A model generated the notes under the pieces. That model was not told where the DNA came from. It saw only the letters and a list, made by a program, of their open reading frames with translations, and made no database searches. From Gammaproteobacteria bacterium (GTDB lineage Bacteria > Pseudomonadota > Gammaproteobacteria > Enterobacterales > Alteromonadaceae), in contig JAFLDV010000040.1 in the NCBI GenBank assembly GCA_017302255.1, positions 1 to 34,065 of the forward strand: a stretch of DNA of 34,065 bases, written 5' to 3'. Of the stretch, positions 1 through 6,338 are shown piece after piece; within the stretch, counting starts at the first letter, position 1, and each line of letters opens with the position of its first letter. The position numbers were made by a program, and so were the translations under genes.

Positions 1-150
1 TCTAAAATTTCAGCCACCCGAAAAACGACAAAAAGTTGAGTTTATGGTGGGAAAAAAACTCAAAAGAAAAACAGTGTGAATAACCAGCGATTCTCGCGCC
101 AAAAGTAGGCCAGATGTTGCGGTTGATGCTTATTGCTTACCTTGTTTATC

Positions 151-201
151 CAGTCACTTTCTGTTTTAACCATTCACTTTCTTGGTTATTCAGTCACTTT
201 C
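151..201. repeat. Three degenerate 20-bp AT-rich tandem repeats
   Basis: Cores CAGTCACTTTC, CATTCACTTTC and CAGTCACTTTC start at 151, 171 and 191, a regular 20-bp period with T-rich spacers. The block lies in the 264-bp non-coding segment beyond the 3' end of the hydrolase/methyltransferase gene. Its unit aligns, with one-base gaps, to the 19-bp unit at 32322-32377. The rest of 1-264 shows no gene or convincing terminator hairpin. Confidence 0.7.
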
Positions 202-264
202 GGGTTTAAAAACGACAGCAGTGATTTCATTTTTACACCCTTAGAATTGTGACCTTCCGATAGA

Positions 265-2055
265 TTAGCCGTGTCCAATTGATTGTACTGAGCCGTGGGC
301 TTTACCAAACTTCGCCACCGACACGGTAAAAATGCCATCAGTTCCGATATAAGTTTTTAACTTGCGCCCACCGGCTTTACTCACTAATGCATCCATTTCC
401 GCTTGTGGTCTTGGTCGCATCACCCACATTTCACCGCGATGGTTATTCAGGGTATTGGCGATTAACTCCAGCTGCGGGTGCCAAGGTTGGCCGGTATAAA
501 CTAAATGGCCATGCTCGGCGATTTGCTGGCTGATGCCAGCTAATGACTTTGCAATCAGATTGTTATCGCTAAATAACTCATACAACCCAGACACAATCAC
601 AATATCAAATGGCTCTGCCAATGCCGGGTAACTATCTGGAGAAAATGCATCGCGCACTTCAAAAGTCACCGACTGCTTTAACGCTAAGCTTTGCGCCAAC
701 TGCTCGGCGTCTGCCAAGTTTTGCGGTAAAAAGTCGCGCAAAGTTGCTTGGATATCGCGGTCTTGGTAGCGTTTTAAAATTTCCAACACATAACGACCAG
801 AGCCGGTGGCGATGTCGAGAATGCGCAGCGGTTGCTCTTTCGGGTGCTGCTCAATCAGGGCAATTAACGCATGTTGCAAATCGGTTTTGCGCTGACGAAT
901 ACCACGCCAGCCAACCGCTTGCAGATAACCTTGATCGAGTATTTTACCCAGTACCAATCGCCCTTGCGGCTGGTTTTCATACACGTAGTCGAGCGATTTT
1001 CCTGAGTCAAAACCGTGAGTTAATCCAATCTGCATACCAACACTCAACCGGCCGAGGCTATTGAGCAACAAGCGCTGCACGCCATAAAACAGTTGTTTAG
1101 CTAGCCCAAGTTTTGGTGCAGCGCTCTGCAATCCCGCGCTTTCTAATTCCGCGCTTTGCTTTAGCACTTGCTCGGCACTTTGTGGTTCTGCCTCATAACA
1201 ATCGGCGATAAATTCATGAATAACGCGAAGCGTTAACGACATGTCAGCTTCGTACAAAATGGCGTGGAAACTCTCTGGCACCACCACCAATCGCTTTAAC
1301 TTGGCGGAAAGTTTTTGGAAATACTGCTGTTGCGGCGCCGCTTTCACCACATAATCGCGACCTGCCACTAACATCAGTGTCGGTGTCTGAATGACATGCG
1401 CATCTTGCACAATCCGCTTGGCGGTATCAGCCAACTCTAACAAAATCCGCGCGGAAATAGCCTTGGCAATTAATGGGTCGGCGTCATATAACGCGGCTTG
1501 CTTAGGACAATGCGTTAACATCGACGAGCGAATGTAGCTCTTCACGAATAAATCCGGCTTAAAGCCAATGGCAAGGCGCAACGCTGGTTTGGCGAGCGGT
1601 ACATACAGATTAATATCAAAAGCGGCCGCCGCCATCACAATACCGCGCACCGGCACCGCGTAATCATGCAGCCAGGTCGAAGCAACCACTGCACCGACGC
1701 TGTTGGCAATCAGCAGCATATTCTCTGGCGCAATCTGATAGGTACTGCTGATATGCCGCACAAATTCGTCGAGATCTTGCACCAACTGCATAAAACTCGG
1801 TGCATCACCACGCGCGCCCGGCGAATGGCCATGACCACGCGCATCCCAAGCAAAAGCCCAATCTTGTTGATAGCCAAGCTGCTCAACCAAAGGCGCAATA
1901 CGTGCTGAATGTTCATGCCCGCGATGTAAAAAAATGAACGCTCGCCGCGGTGTATTCGGCCGTTCTTGTTGTGGCTGCCATCCTCGGTAAAACAGTCGCT
2001 CACCAGCGGTTAAAAAGCCGCCTTCAAATTGTTGCCACGCAGAAAATCCATTCAT
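265..2055 (-). CDS. Bifunctional alpha/beta-hydrolase and class I SAM methyltransferase
   Basis: This 596-aa protein joins two enzymes. Residues about 30-285 form a serine hydrolase of the S33/monoglyceride-lipase type: oxyanion segment FLHRG, the DARGHGHS loop, a nucleophile elbow ANSVGA (Ser119, with Ala in place of the usual first Gly), Asp234 in AGRD and His264 in ESFHA. Residues about 320-596 form a Rossmann methyltransferase with motif I DIATGSGR at about 414-421. A Gln/Ser/Ala-rich linker joins them. The ATG at 2055 is preferred over one 30 bases further upstream because it overlaps the cytidylyltransferase stop (ATGA) and has GGAG 7 bases upstream. Coupling to CdsA suggests a lipid-related substrate (inference). 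The family is known as a fusion; its reaction is not established to my knowledge. Confidence 0.88.
   Translation of the reverse strand: MNGFSAWQQFEGGFLTAGERLFYRGWQPQQERPNTPRRAFIFLHRGHEHSARIAPLVEQLGYQQDWAFAWDARGHGHSPGARGDAPSFMQLVQDLDEFVRHISSTYQIAPENMLLIANSVGAVVASTWLHDYAVPVRGIVMAAAAFDINLYVPLAKPALRLAIGFKPDLFVKSYIRSSMLTHCPKQAALYDADPLIAKAISARILLELADTAKRIVQDAHVIQTPTLMLVAGRDYVVKAAPQQQYFQKLSAKLKRLVVVPESFHAILYEADMSLTLRVIHEFIADCYEAEPQSAEQVLKQSAELESAGLQSAAPKLGLAKQLFYGVQRLLLNSLGRLSVGMQIGLTHGFDSGKSLDYVYENQPQGRLVLGKILDQGYLQAVGWRGIRQRKTDLQHALIALIEQHPKEQPLRILDIATGSGRYVLEILKRYQDRDIQATLRDFLPQNLADAEQLAQSLALKQSVTFEVRDAFSPDSYPALAEPFDIVIVSGLYELFSDNNLIAKSLAGISQQIAEHGHLVYTGQPWHPQLELIANTLNNHRGEMWVMRPRPQAEMDALVSKAGGRKLKTYIGTDGIFTVSVAKFGKAHGSVQSIGHG
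1128..1157 (-). repeat. Two 15-nt in-frame repeats in the hydrolase/methyltransferase linker
   Basis: Two 15-nt copies (1128-1142 and 1143-1157) encode a QSAEL/ESAGL/QSAAP-like five-residue periodicity between the hydrolase and methyltransferase domains. The position between two folded domains suggests a tolerated slippage expansion. Confidence 0.5.
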
Positions 2056-2978
2056 CAAACTACTCCAAAACCAAGTTGTGCCCACAACACCACAACGGGG
2101 GTGGTGAAAATCAAACTATCGACCCGATCCAAGATGCCACCATGCCCGGGAATCAACTGCGAAAAATCTTTAACGCCAAGCTGCCGTTTCGCAGAGGAAA
2201 GACTCAGATCACCGATAATACCGCATATGGCAACAGTGACGCCCAGTCCCAACAAACTGACCGTGCTGGCTAGCTGCCAATAACTGCCAATTACCAGCGC
2301 CAAAGTCGCTGTGACCATAACGCCGCCAAGCGCGCCCTGCCAAGTTTTATTCGGGCTCAGCATTGGTGCCAAACAATGTTTGCCAAAACACTTGCCGGCA
2401 ATAAACTGCGCAACGTCATTCAGAGCCGTCAGCACAAGCAGCAGCACGGCCCACTGCAAATTTGCCAATTCGCTGCCATTTACTGGTGTCGCTATGGCGT
2501 TTGGCGCCGACCAACTTGCTACCGTCAGCAAAAAACCTAAACCATTTAACGCCAACAACCAACAGCCGACAGCGACCTTGCGCGCGTGGATAAGCATCCG
2601 GTAAACAACAACCGAAAGTACAAAGCCTGCATACTGCACAGGCAACTGCCATGGCATCGGCATTAACAACACCGCGCTGTAACCAACTAAAGTTGCCAGC
2701 GCTAAGGCTGAGAATTGCTTGGGATCATCGGCGTAATTGGTTAATTCGCGCCAAACCAACCACAGCACCAAGTAAAATAAGGCATTGATGCCATAAGGAA
2801 ATAACAAAATAGCTAGCGTTGCTATTGGGAAAATTCGCCACCAGGCAAAAATTTGCTGACGCAAACTTGCTGACGTGTCCATTCGCCACACTAGTGCAGA
2901 ACTTATTGCGAGAAACCCATAGAGGCAAGCGAACACGACAAAGATGGGGTCTAGGTAATTCAAAAAATTTGGAGCCAA
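2055..2978 (-). CDS. Phosphatidate cytidylyltransferase (CdsA family)
   Basis: This 307-aa polytopic inner-membrane protein belongs to the CTP:phosphatidate cytidylyltransferase family, which makes CDP-diacylglycerol for phospholipid synthesis. The family signature is complete at residues 262-287: SAKR, then KD, then PGHGG, then DRVD. LSPNKTWQG precedes it, as in CdsA. About seven or eight hydrophobic segments are visible. The start is a TTG at 2978: an in-frame TAG lies about 30 bases upstream, no ATG or GTG lies between, and a GAGG is 6 bases upstream. The nearby ATG is out of frame. Its partner gene suggests a dedicated lipid-modifying pair rather than the housekeeping cdsA, which normally sits in the dxr/bamA region (inference). 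Confidence 0.9.
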   Translation of the reverse strand: MAPNFLNYLDPIFVVFACLYGFLAISSALVWRMDTSASLRQQIFAWWRIFPIATLAILLFPYGINALFYLVLWLVWRELTNYADDPKQFSALALATLVGYSAVLLMPMPWQLPVQYAGFVLSVVVYRMLIHARKVAVGCWLLALNGLGFLLTVASWSAPNAIATPVNGSELANLQWAVLLLVLTALNDVAQFIAGKCFGKHCLAPMLSPNKTWQGALGGVMVTATLALVIGSYWQLASTVSLLGLGVTVAICGIIGDLSLSSAKRQLGVKDFSQLIPGHGGILDRVDSLIFTTPVVVLWAQLGFGVV

Positions 2979-3085
2979 GCGCGCCTCAGTTGCATTGTTA
3001 GCAAATCGCTAATAAATCTATCACAAGCGAATTTGAATAACATCCATTGCTGCTGGCTCTGGCCCTGTTGAGCTACCTAGGGGTT

Positions 3086-3829
3086 TTAGCTAGGCGGTAA
3101 TTCAGCCACTTGCTGTAACCCAGCCACATTAAGCACAGTGATTTGCCCGTAGCTTTTTTCGATATAACCAGCAGCTTCTAATTGTTGTAGCAACTGATTG
3201 GTGGTTTGCCGCGACAGCGCCAGCAGTTGGCCGAGTTGCTCTTGCGACATCGGGATCACACAAGGCCCGACTGATGATTGCTGCAAACGGCAACACAGCA
3301 AGAGTCGACGCGCCAAGCGCACTTGCGCGCTTTGCAAACTCATATCTTCAAAGGCCTGAAACACCATGCGCATTTTCGCCGTCAATAACTGACCAAATCG
3401 TTGCCACCAGAGTGGTTGATCATTTAGCAGTTGCAGCAATTGATGCGCCGGCCACCATAACAGCTGTACTGGGCCGCTCGCCGTGGCATCGTGGGTGCGT
3501 GATTGTTTGTCAAACAAGGCAATTTCGCCAATAAAATCGCCGCCTTCGACAATGGTTAGCAGCGCTTCTTTGCCGGTTTTATCAACTCCAGCAATCAACA
3601 CGCCGCCCTGCAGCAGCACATAAATACCATCGAAACTATCACCACGACTAAACAAACGCTGGCCTGCCGGCAGCTGTCGGTATTGCGCTAGTGCCAATAA
3701 CTGTTGCTGTTCGGTGTCAGCTAACGCAGCAAACCACGGACTTAGCCGAATTAATCTGGCGGCAAAGTCGGCGTTATTGCCAAGAGTATTTGCTTGATGG
3801 CTATTGGGATGTTGCGGCGATGGAGCCAT
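3086..3829 (-). CDS. Crp/Fnr-family transcriptional regulator
   Basis: A cyclic-nucleotide-binding-like beta barrel (LPAGQRLFSRGDSFDGIYVL through GGDFIGEIALFD) is followed by a dimerisation helix and a Crp-type winged helix-turn-helix: MSQEQLGQLLALSRQTTNQL, then LEAAGYI. The cAMP-contact FGE-SALAD-type motif is replaced by GEIALFDKQSRTH, so the ligand cannot be predicted. No Fnr-style Cys cluster is visible at the N-terminus. The ATG at 3829 (247 aa) is chosen because GGAAAAAGG precedes it. An in-frame ATG at 3892 would add 21 unconserved-looking residues and has no Shine-Dalgarno. The gene is divergent from the next plus-strand gene, so the 456-bp gap may hold shared control. Confidence 0.85.
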   Translation of the reverse strand: MAPSPQHPNSHQANTLGNNADFAARLIRLSPWFAALADTEQQQLLALAQYRQLPAGQRLFSRGDSFDGIYVLLQGGVLIAGVDKTGKEALLTIVEGGDFIGEIALFDKQSRTHDATASGPVQLLWWPAHQLLQLLNDQPLWWQRFGQLLTAKMRMVFQAFEDMSLQSAQVRLARRLLLCCRLQQSSVGPCVIPMSQEQLGQLLALSRQTTNQLLQQLEAAGYIEKSYGQITVLNVAGLQQVAELPPS

Positions 3830-4168
3830 TGCCTTTTTCCACTTGGAGAAACTTGGGTTGATTCTGCCCTGAGCAAGCCAGCTGAGCAACATGCACGTTG
3901 GACTGGCTTGAGCCGGGGGGGACTTTCAGGGCAGAAGCAACACTCAAAAAACGGGGGATTTGCTAATTGTGCAGAAAACTAACGACACAATCTTGGTCAA
4001 ACACAGTTCCTGTTTCAACCACAAGGTTAAGCATATACCGAAAGCAGGACCAAGGTCTAGTCTCATGTTGTGGGCAAATATAACGCTAAATTACACATAA
4101 CTAATGCATTTGATTTACATATCATGCCATTTATCGCTGAAAAAAACAGCCAATGAATTAGGAACATC

Positions 4169-4177
4169 TGTTATAAT
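4169..4177 (+). promoter_or_regulatory. Extended -10 promoter for the small secreted protein gene
   Basis: TGTTATAAT is a perfect TG-N-TATAAT extended -10 element. Nothing close to TTGACA stands at -35, which is normal for extended -10 promoters. The predicted start near 4184 would give a leader of about 100 nt containing the 4224-4249 hairpin. Confidence 0.6.
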
Positions 4178-4223
4178 CGCCCTCGTTTCGTCAAGCAAAA
4201 TCAAAAATCTTACGGAATTCAAA

Positions 4224-4249
4224 ACGTTGTAACCCGGAAGTAACAACGT
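4224..4249 (+). other. Hairpin in the 5' leader
   Basis: ACGTTGTAAC and GTAACAACGT pair around a six-base loop with one A-A mismatch. The element lies between the predicted start of transcription and the ribosome-binding site of the following gene. It could be a leader structure or a DNA operator; the sequence does not decide. Confidence 0.45.
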
Positions 4250-4285
4250 AAAACTTACTCGCTTAATTCATAAGGACGTGTGACC

Positions 4286-4756
4286 GTGCGGACTCTTCTT
4301 TTATTCTCGGCGCTGTGTGGCGCTGGTTACTGTTTCTACTACAAGCAAGAGTTGTTCAGCCCTCCAGTATTTCGTGAAACTCGCATTACTACTTATGTCG
4401 CGGGTCGCGAACTGAATTTAGTTACTGTCGAAGAAATTAATGGCATGGGGCGCTGTGAAAACGAACCACCACTCAAGCAATTTGCCGATTTGTGCCATCA
4501 CGGCATGCAATGTTCGACTACGAGCGTTGAATGTAAAACGTCAGTGAGCCCTCGTTATCTTTCGATGTTAAATCTTGGCCAGCAAAGCAATAAATATCTT
4601 CATGTCCAATCAGTGACTTCTGATAGAAGAGCCATTTATACGCTTTGGGGGGTGAATAGCGACGAAGCCAGCACGCAATGTCAAAACTGGTTAAGTAACA
4701 TTTACCAAGATCAAAAACTGCGTGATGGCGACCGATTTCACTGGCAGTGCATATAA
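4286..4756 (+). CDS. Small secreted or membrane-anchored Cys-rich protein, unknown function
   Basis: I do not recognise a family. The 156-aa product begins with an uncleaved-looking or signal-type hydrophobic segment (RTLLLFSALCGAGYCFYY). A hydrophilic domain follows, with six cysteines spread over GRCEN, DLCHH, MQCST, VECKT, TQCQN and the C-terminal WQCI, consistent with disulfides in the periplasm (inference). The GTG at 4286 is chosen because AAGGA ends 9 bases upstream; the GTG at 4280 would leave only 3 bases. The gene ends one base before the stop codon of the opposing 98-aa gene, with no terminator hairpin between them. Confidence 0.7.
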   Translation: MRTLLLFSALCGAGYCFYYKQELFSPPVFRETRITTYVAGRELNLVTVEEINGMGRCENEPPLKQFADLCHHGMQCSTTSVECKTSVSPRYLSMLNLGQQSNKYLHVQSVTSDRRAIYTLWGVNSDEASTQCQNWLSNIYQDQKLRDGDRFHWQCI

Positions 4757-4757
4757 A

Positions 4758-5054
4758 CTATGGACAGAACTTAACGCTCAAGCGGCAATCGACATGTTTG
4801 AGGATCTGGTTTACGGTTTCCGGCACTGCTTGCACTTCATTCGGTGATGTCAGCACTAACAAAATATCGCAATCCGCCAGCGCCACTTGTTGGCGCACCA
4901 CAAACATCATCAAATCTTCAAATAATTCAACGGATAGTGGCACGGCGACTTCATAATGGCTTTCCAGCGCCGTCACTTGCAGATCCGCAAGCAATCGCGA
5001 CAAAGTCAGCATCTGCAGTTTATTTAGACGTAATAATCGGAAAAACACTTGCAC
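4758..5054 (-). CDS. 98-aa hypothetical protein
   Basis: I do not recognise a family. A GTG start at 5054 has GGAG 7 bases upstream, which excludes the longer 128-aa reading that would run into the GNAT gene. The product is leucine/valine rich and mostly helical in appearance, with LLADLQVTALESHYEVAVPL in the middle and two cysteines near the C-terminus; no signal peptide is apparent. It follows the GNAT gene by 43 bp on the same strand, so the two are probably co-transcribed. Confidence 0.55.
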   Translation of the reverse strand: MQVFFRLLRLNKLQMLTLSRLLADLQVTALESHYEVAVPLSVELFEDLMMFVVRQQVALADCDILLVLTSPNEVQAVPETVNQILKHVDCRLSVKFCP

Positions 5055-5097
5055 GGAAGTACTCCAAAAAGGGAAAAGTGTCGATAGGTTGTGCACA

Positions 5098-5592
5098 TTA
5101 ACTCGTTGGCTGACAACACCAATACATAATAGTGACCCACTCACCTTCGTAGTGTTCTTGTTTTAATACCTGCCAACCGAGTCTGGCATAAAACTGCTGC
5201 TGGTCTTCAGTGAACAAGTACAAGGTTTTGATTTGACGCGCGGCAGCCTTGGCCATCGCGGCCTGCACTACTTGTTTACCTAACCCTTGGCCACGAAATG
5301 CTGGGGCGATAAATACATTGGCAAGCCATGGCGATAGATCATGATTGGTGGTCATGTCCTGCAACAGCAAAGACACTGTGCCACAAATTTCGCCATTCTC
5401 AGCCAAGACCAACCAAGTTTGCGGCAATGGCAGCTGCAGCTCCGCGCTTGCATCACCATGCAAACAATCTGCAAGATCTGTGGCGAAATCTTGCTGCGTC
5501 TTGTGTGGAAATAACTGGTGCCACTCGGCAAAATGCCAAGACGCAATCAACGGAATTGCGTCAGGTTGTTGCATTAAATTAAGCAGTTGCAT
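5098..5592 (-). CDS. GNAT-family N-acetyltransferase
   Basis: The 164-aa product has the GNAT acetyl-CoA site: the beta4 strand LANVFIAPAFRG leads into RGQGLGK (the R/Q-x-x-G-x-G/A loop), followed by the AARQIKTLYLFTEDQQQFYARLGW block typical of the C-terminal half. It should transfer acetyl from acetyl-CoA to an amine; the substrate cannot be inferred. No strong Shine-Dalgarno precedes the ATG at 5592, and an ATG 18 bases inside is an alternative. The gene lies 56 bp downstream of the Excalibur-domain gene, in the same direction. Confidence 0.85.
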   Translation of the reverse strand: MQLLNLMQQPDAIPLIASWHFAEWHQLFPHKTQQDFATDLADCLHGDASAELQLPLPQTWLVLAENGEICGTVSLLLQDMTTNHDLSPWLANVFIAPAFRGQGLGKQVVQAAMAKAAARQIKTLYLFTEDQQQFYARLGWQVLKQEHYEGEWVTIMYWCCQPTS

Positions 5593-5648
5593 CGATAGAG
5601 ACGTCAGATTTAGGAAAACCTGCGGCTATTGTAGCGAATTAATTGCGC

Positions 5649-5975
5649 TTAGTATCCAAACTGCTGTTCACAAGGAACACCATCGTGATCACCATCCATC
5701 TTTACAGCGGGGCAATTCGCTAGAAAATATTCGGCCTCGGCCTTACTACGCATTTCCGAACAGTGTTTACGACCGTCACACTGAAACACTTCACTCACCG
5801 GCTCAATCGTCACTGGCGCCAGATACTCTTCCGGCGTATCAAAAAACTCGGCTTTCTTTACGGTATCTTGCGGCAACTGTTGATGTGCCGCAAAGCCTTC
5901 TTGGTAACCATATTTTTTTCCAACCAACACACCCGCAGCAAATACGGCGATTAACAGCAATATCACTGTACGCAT
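5649..5975 (-). CDS. Membrane-anchored Excalibur calcium-binding domain protein
   Basis: The 108-aa product starts with one hydrophobic segment (TVILLLIAVFAAGVLVG). A linker follows, then an Excalibur domain at the C-terminus: FQCDGRKHC, an AEAEYFLANCP block and the DGDHDGVPCE calcium loop. The domain is known as a small extracellular Ca2+-binding module, often beside nuclease domains; here it stands alone on an anchor. The ATG at 5975 has AAGGGA about 5 bases upstream and is preferred to the GTG just before it. The gene probably heads a small operon with the GNAT and 98-aa genes. Confidence 0.8.
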   Translation of the reverse strand: MRTVILLLIAVFAAGVLVGKKYGYQEGFAAHQQLPQDTVKKAEFFDTPEEYLAPVTIEPVSEVFQCDGRKHCSEMRSKAEAEYFLANCPAVKMDGDHDGVPCEQQFGY

Positions 5976-6207
5976 CACAATCCCTTGTTCAATTTGGCTA
6001 TTTTACGCCGAGATCCTAAGCGAAATTAGGAACAAGAGCAAATGGCGATACTCGACGCCAAGCACCTAGAGTGTTGCTCTGGCACTTTTCCCCACCATCT
6101 GGGCAGACCTAGCCTACACCAACGCCAAACCAGCAAATGTTTTCTAAAGAAAATAATTATATAAATCATGCAAGTAATCATACAAATGACACTCTTGTGA
6201 AAATTTA

Positions 6208-6237
6208 TTGGAAAACGTTTTCCTAAGATGATATAAA
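6208..6237 (+). promoter_or_regulatory. Sigma70-type promoter of the galactoside operon
   Basis: TTGGAA (6208-6213) and TATAAA (6232-6237) are separated by 18 bp. Transcription would start near 6244, leaving a 95-nt leader before the TonB-receptor ATG. This is the only clear promoter before the eleven-gene block, and the 14-bp palindrome overlaps it. Confidence 0.55.
6210..6223. promoter_or_regulatory. GalR/LacI-type operator (primary site)
   Basis: GGAAAACGTTTTCC is a perfect 14-bp palindrome with the central CG typical of LacI-family operators. It matches the GalR-type core GNAANCGNTTNC in full and differs from the classical 14-mer only at the outermost bases. It starts inside the -35 and fills much of the spacer, so a bound repressor would exclude RNA polymerase. 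The natural partner is the LacI-family gene at the distal end of the operon (inference). Confidence 0.75.
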
Positions 6238-6338
6238 TTCATCCGCTTACTACTTTGGTTAATTAGCAATCAACACCAGAAATGACTGTCGCAATCGACG
6301 ACAGCCTTATAAAATGCAAACTCTGACAGGGGTGGAAT

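Larger units (their letters stand above)
3830..4285. other. Divergent intergenic region with regulatory elements
   Basis: This 456-bp spacer lies between the Crp/Fnr-type regulator (minus) and the small secreted protein (plus). It contains a dyad TGATTTACATATCA at 4111-4124 resembling a degenerate Fnr/Crp box, an extended -10 promoter at 4169-4177 and a hairpin at 4224-4249. No convincing ORF is present. Confidence 0.5.
5976..6338. other. Divergent intergenic region upstream of the galactoside operon
   Basis: This 363-bp spacer separates the Excalibur gene (minus) from the galactoside operon (plus). It contains the operon promoter and the primary GalR-like operator at 6208-6237, and a leader of about 95 nt with a short hairpin (CTGTCG and CGACAG, about 6283-6303). 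I see no ORF. Confidence 0.6.

Noticed and set aside
609-1064. 151-codon plus-strand open frame opposite the hydrolase/methyltransferase gene
   Set aside because: It lies wholly within a well-supported gene on the other strand, shows no domain and has no ribosome-binding site.
5345-6019. 224-codon plus-strand open frame opposite the GNAT and Excalibur genes
   Set aside because: Its translation is low-quality and antisense to two recognisable genes; it crosses their boundary without a start signal.
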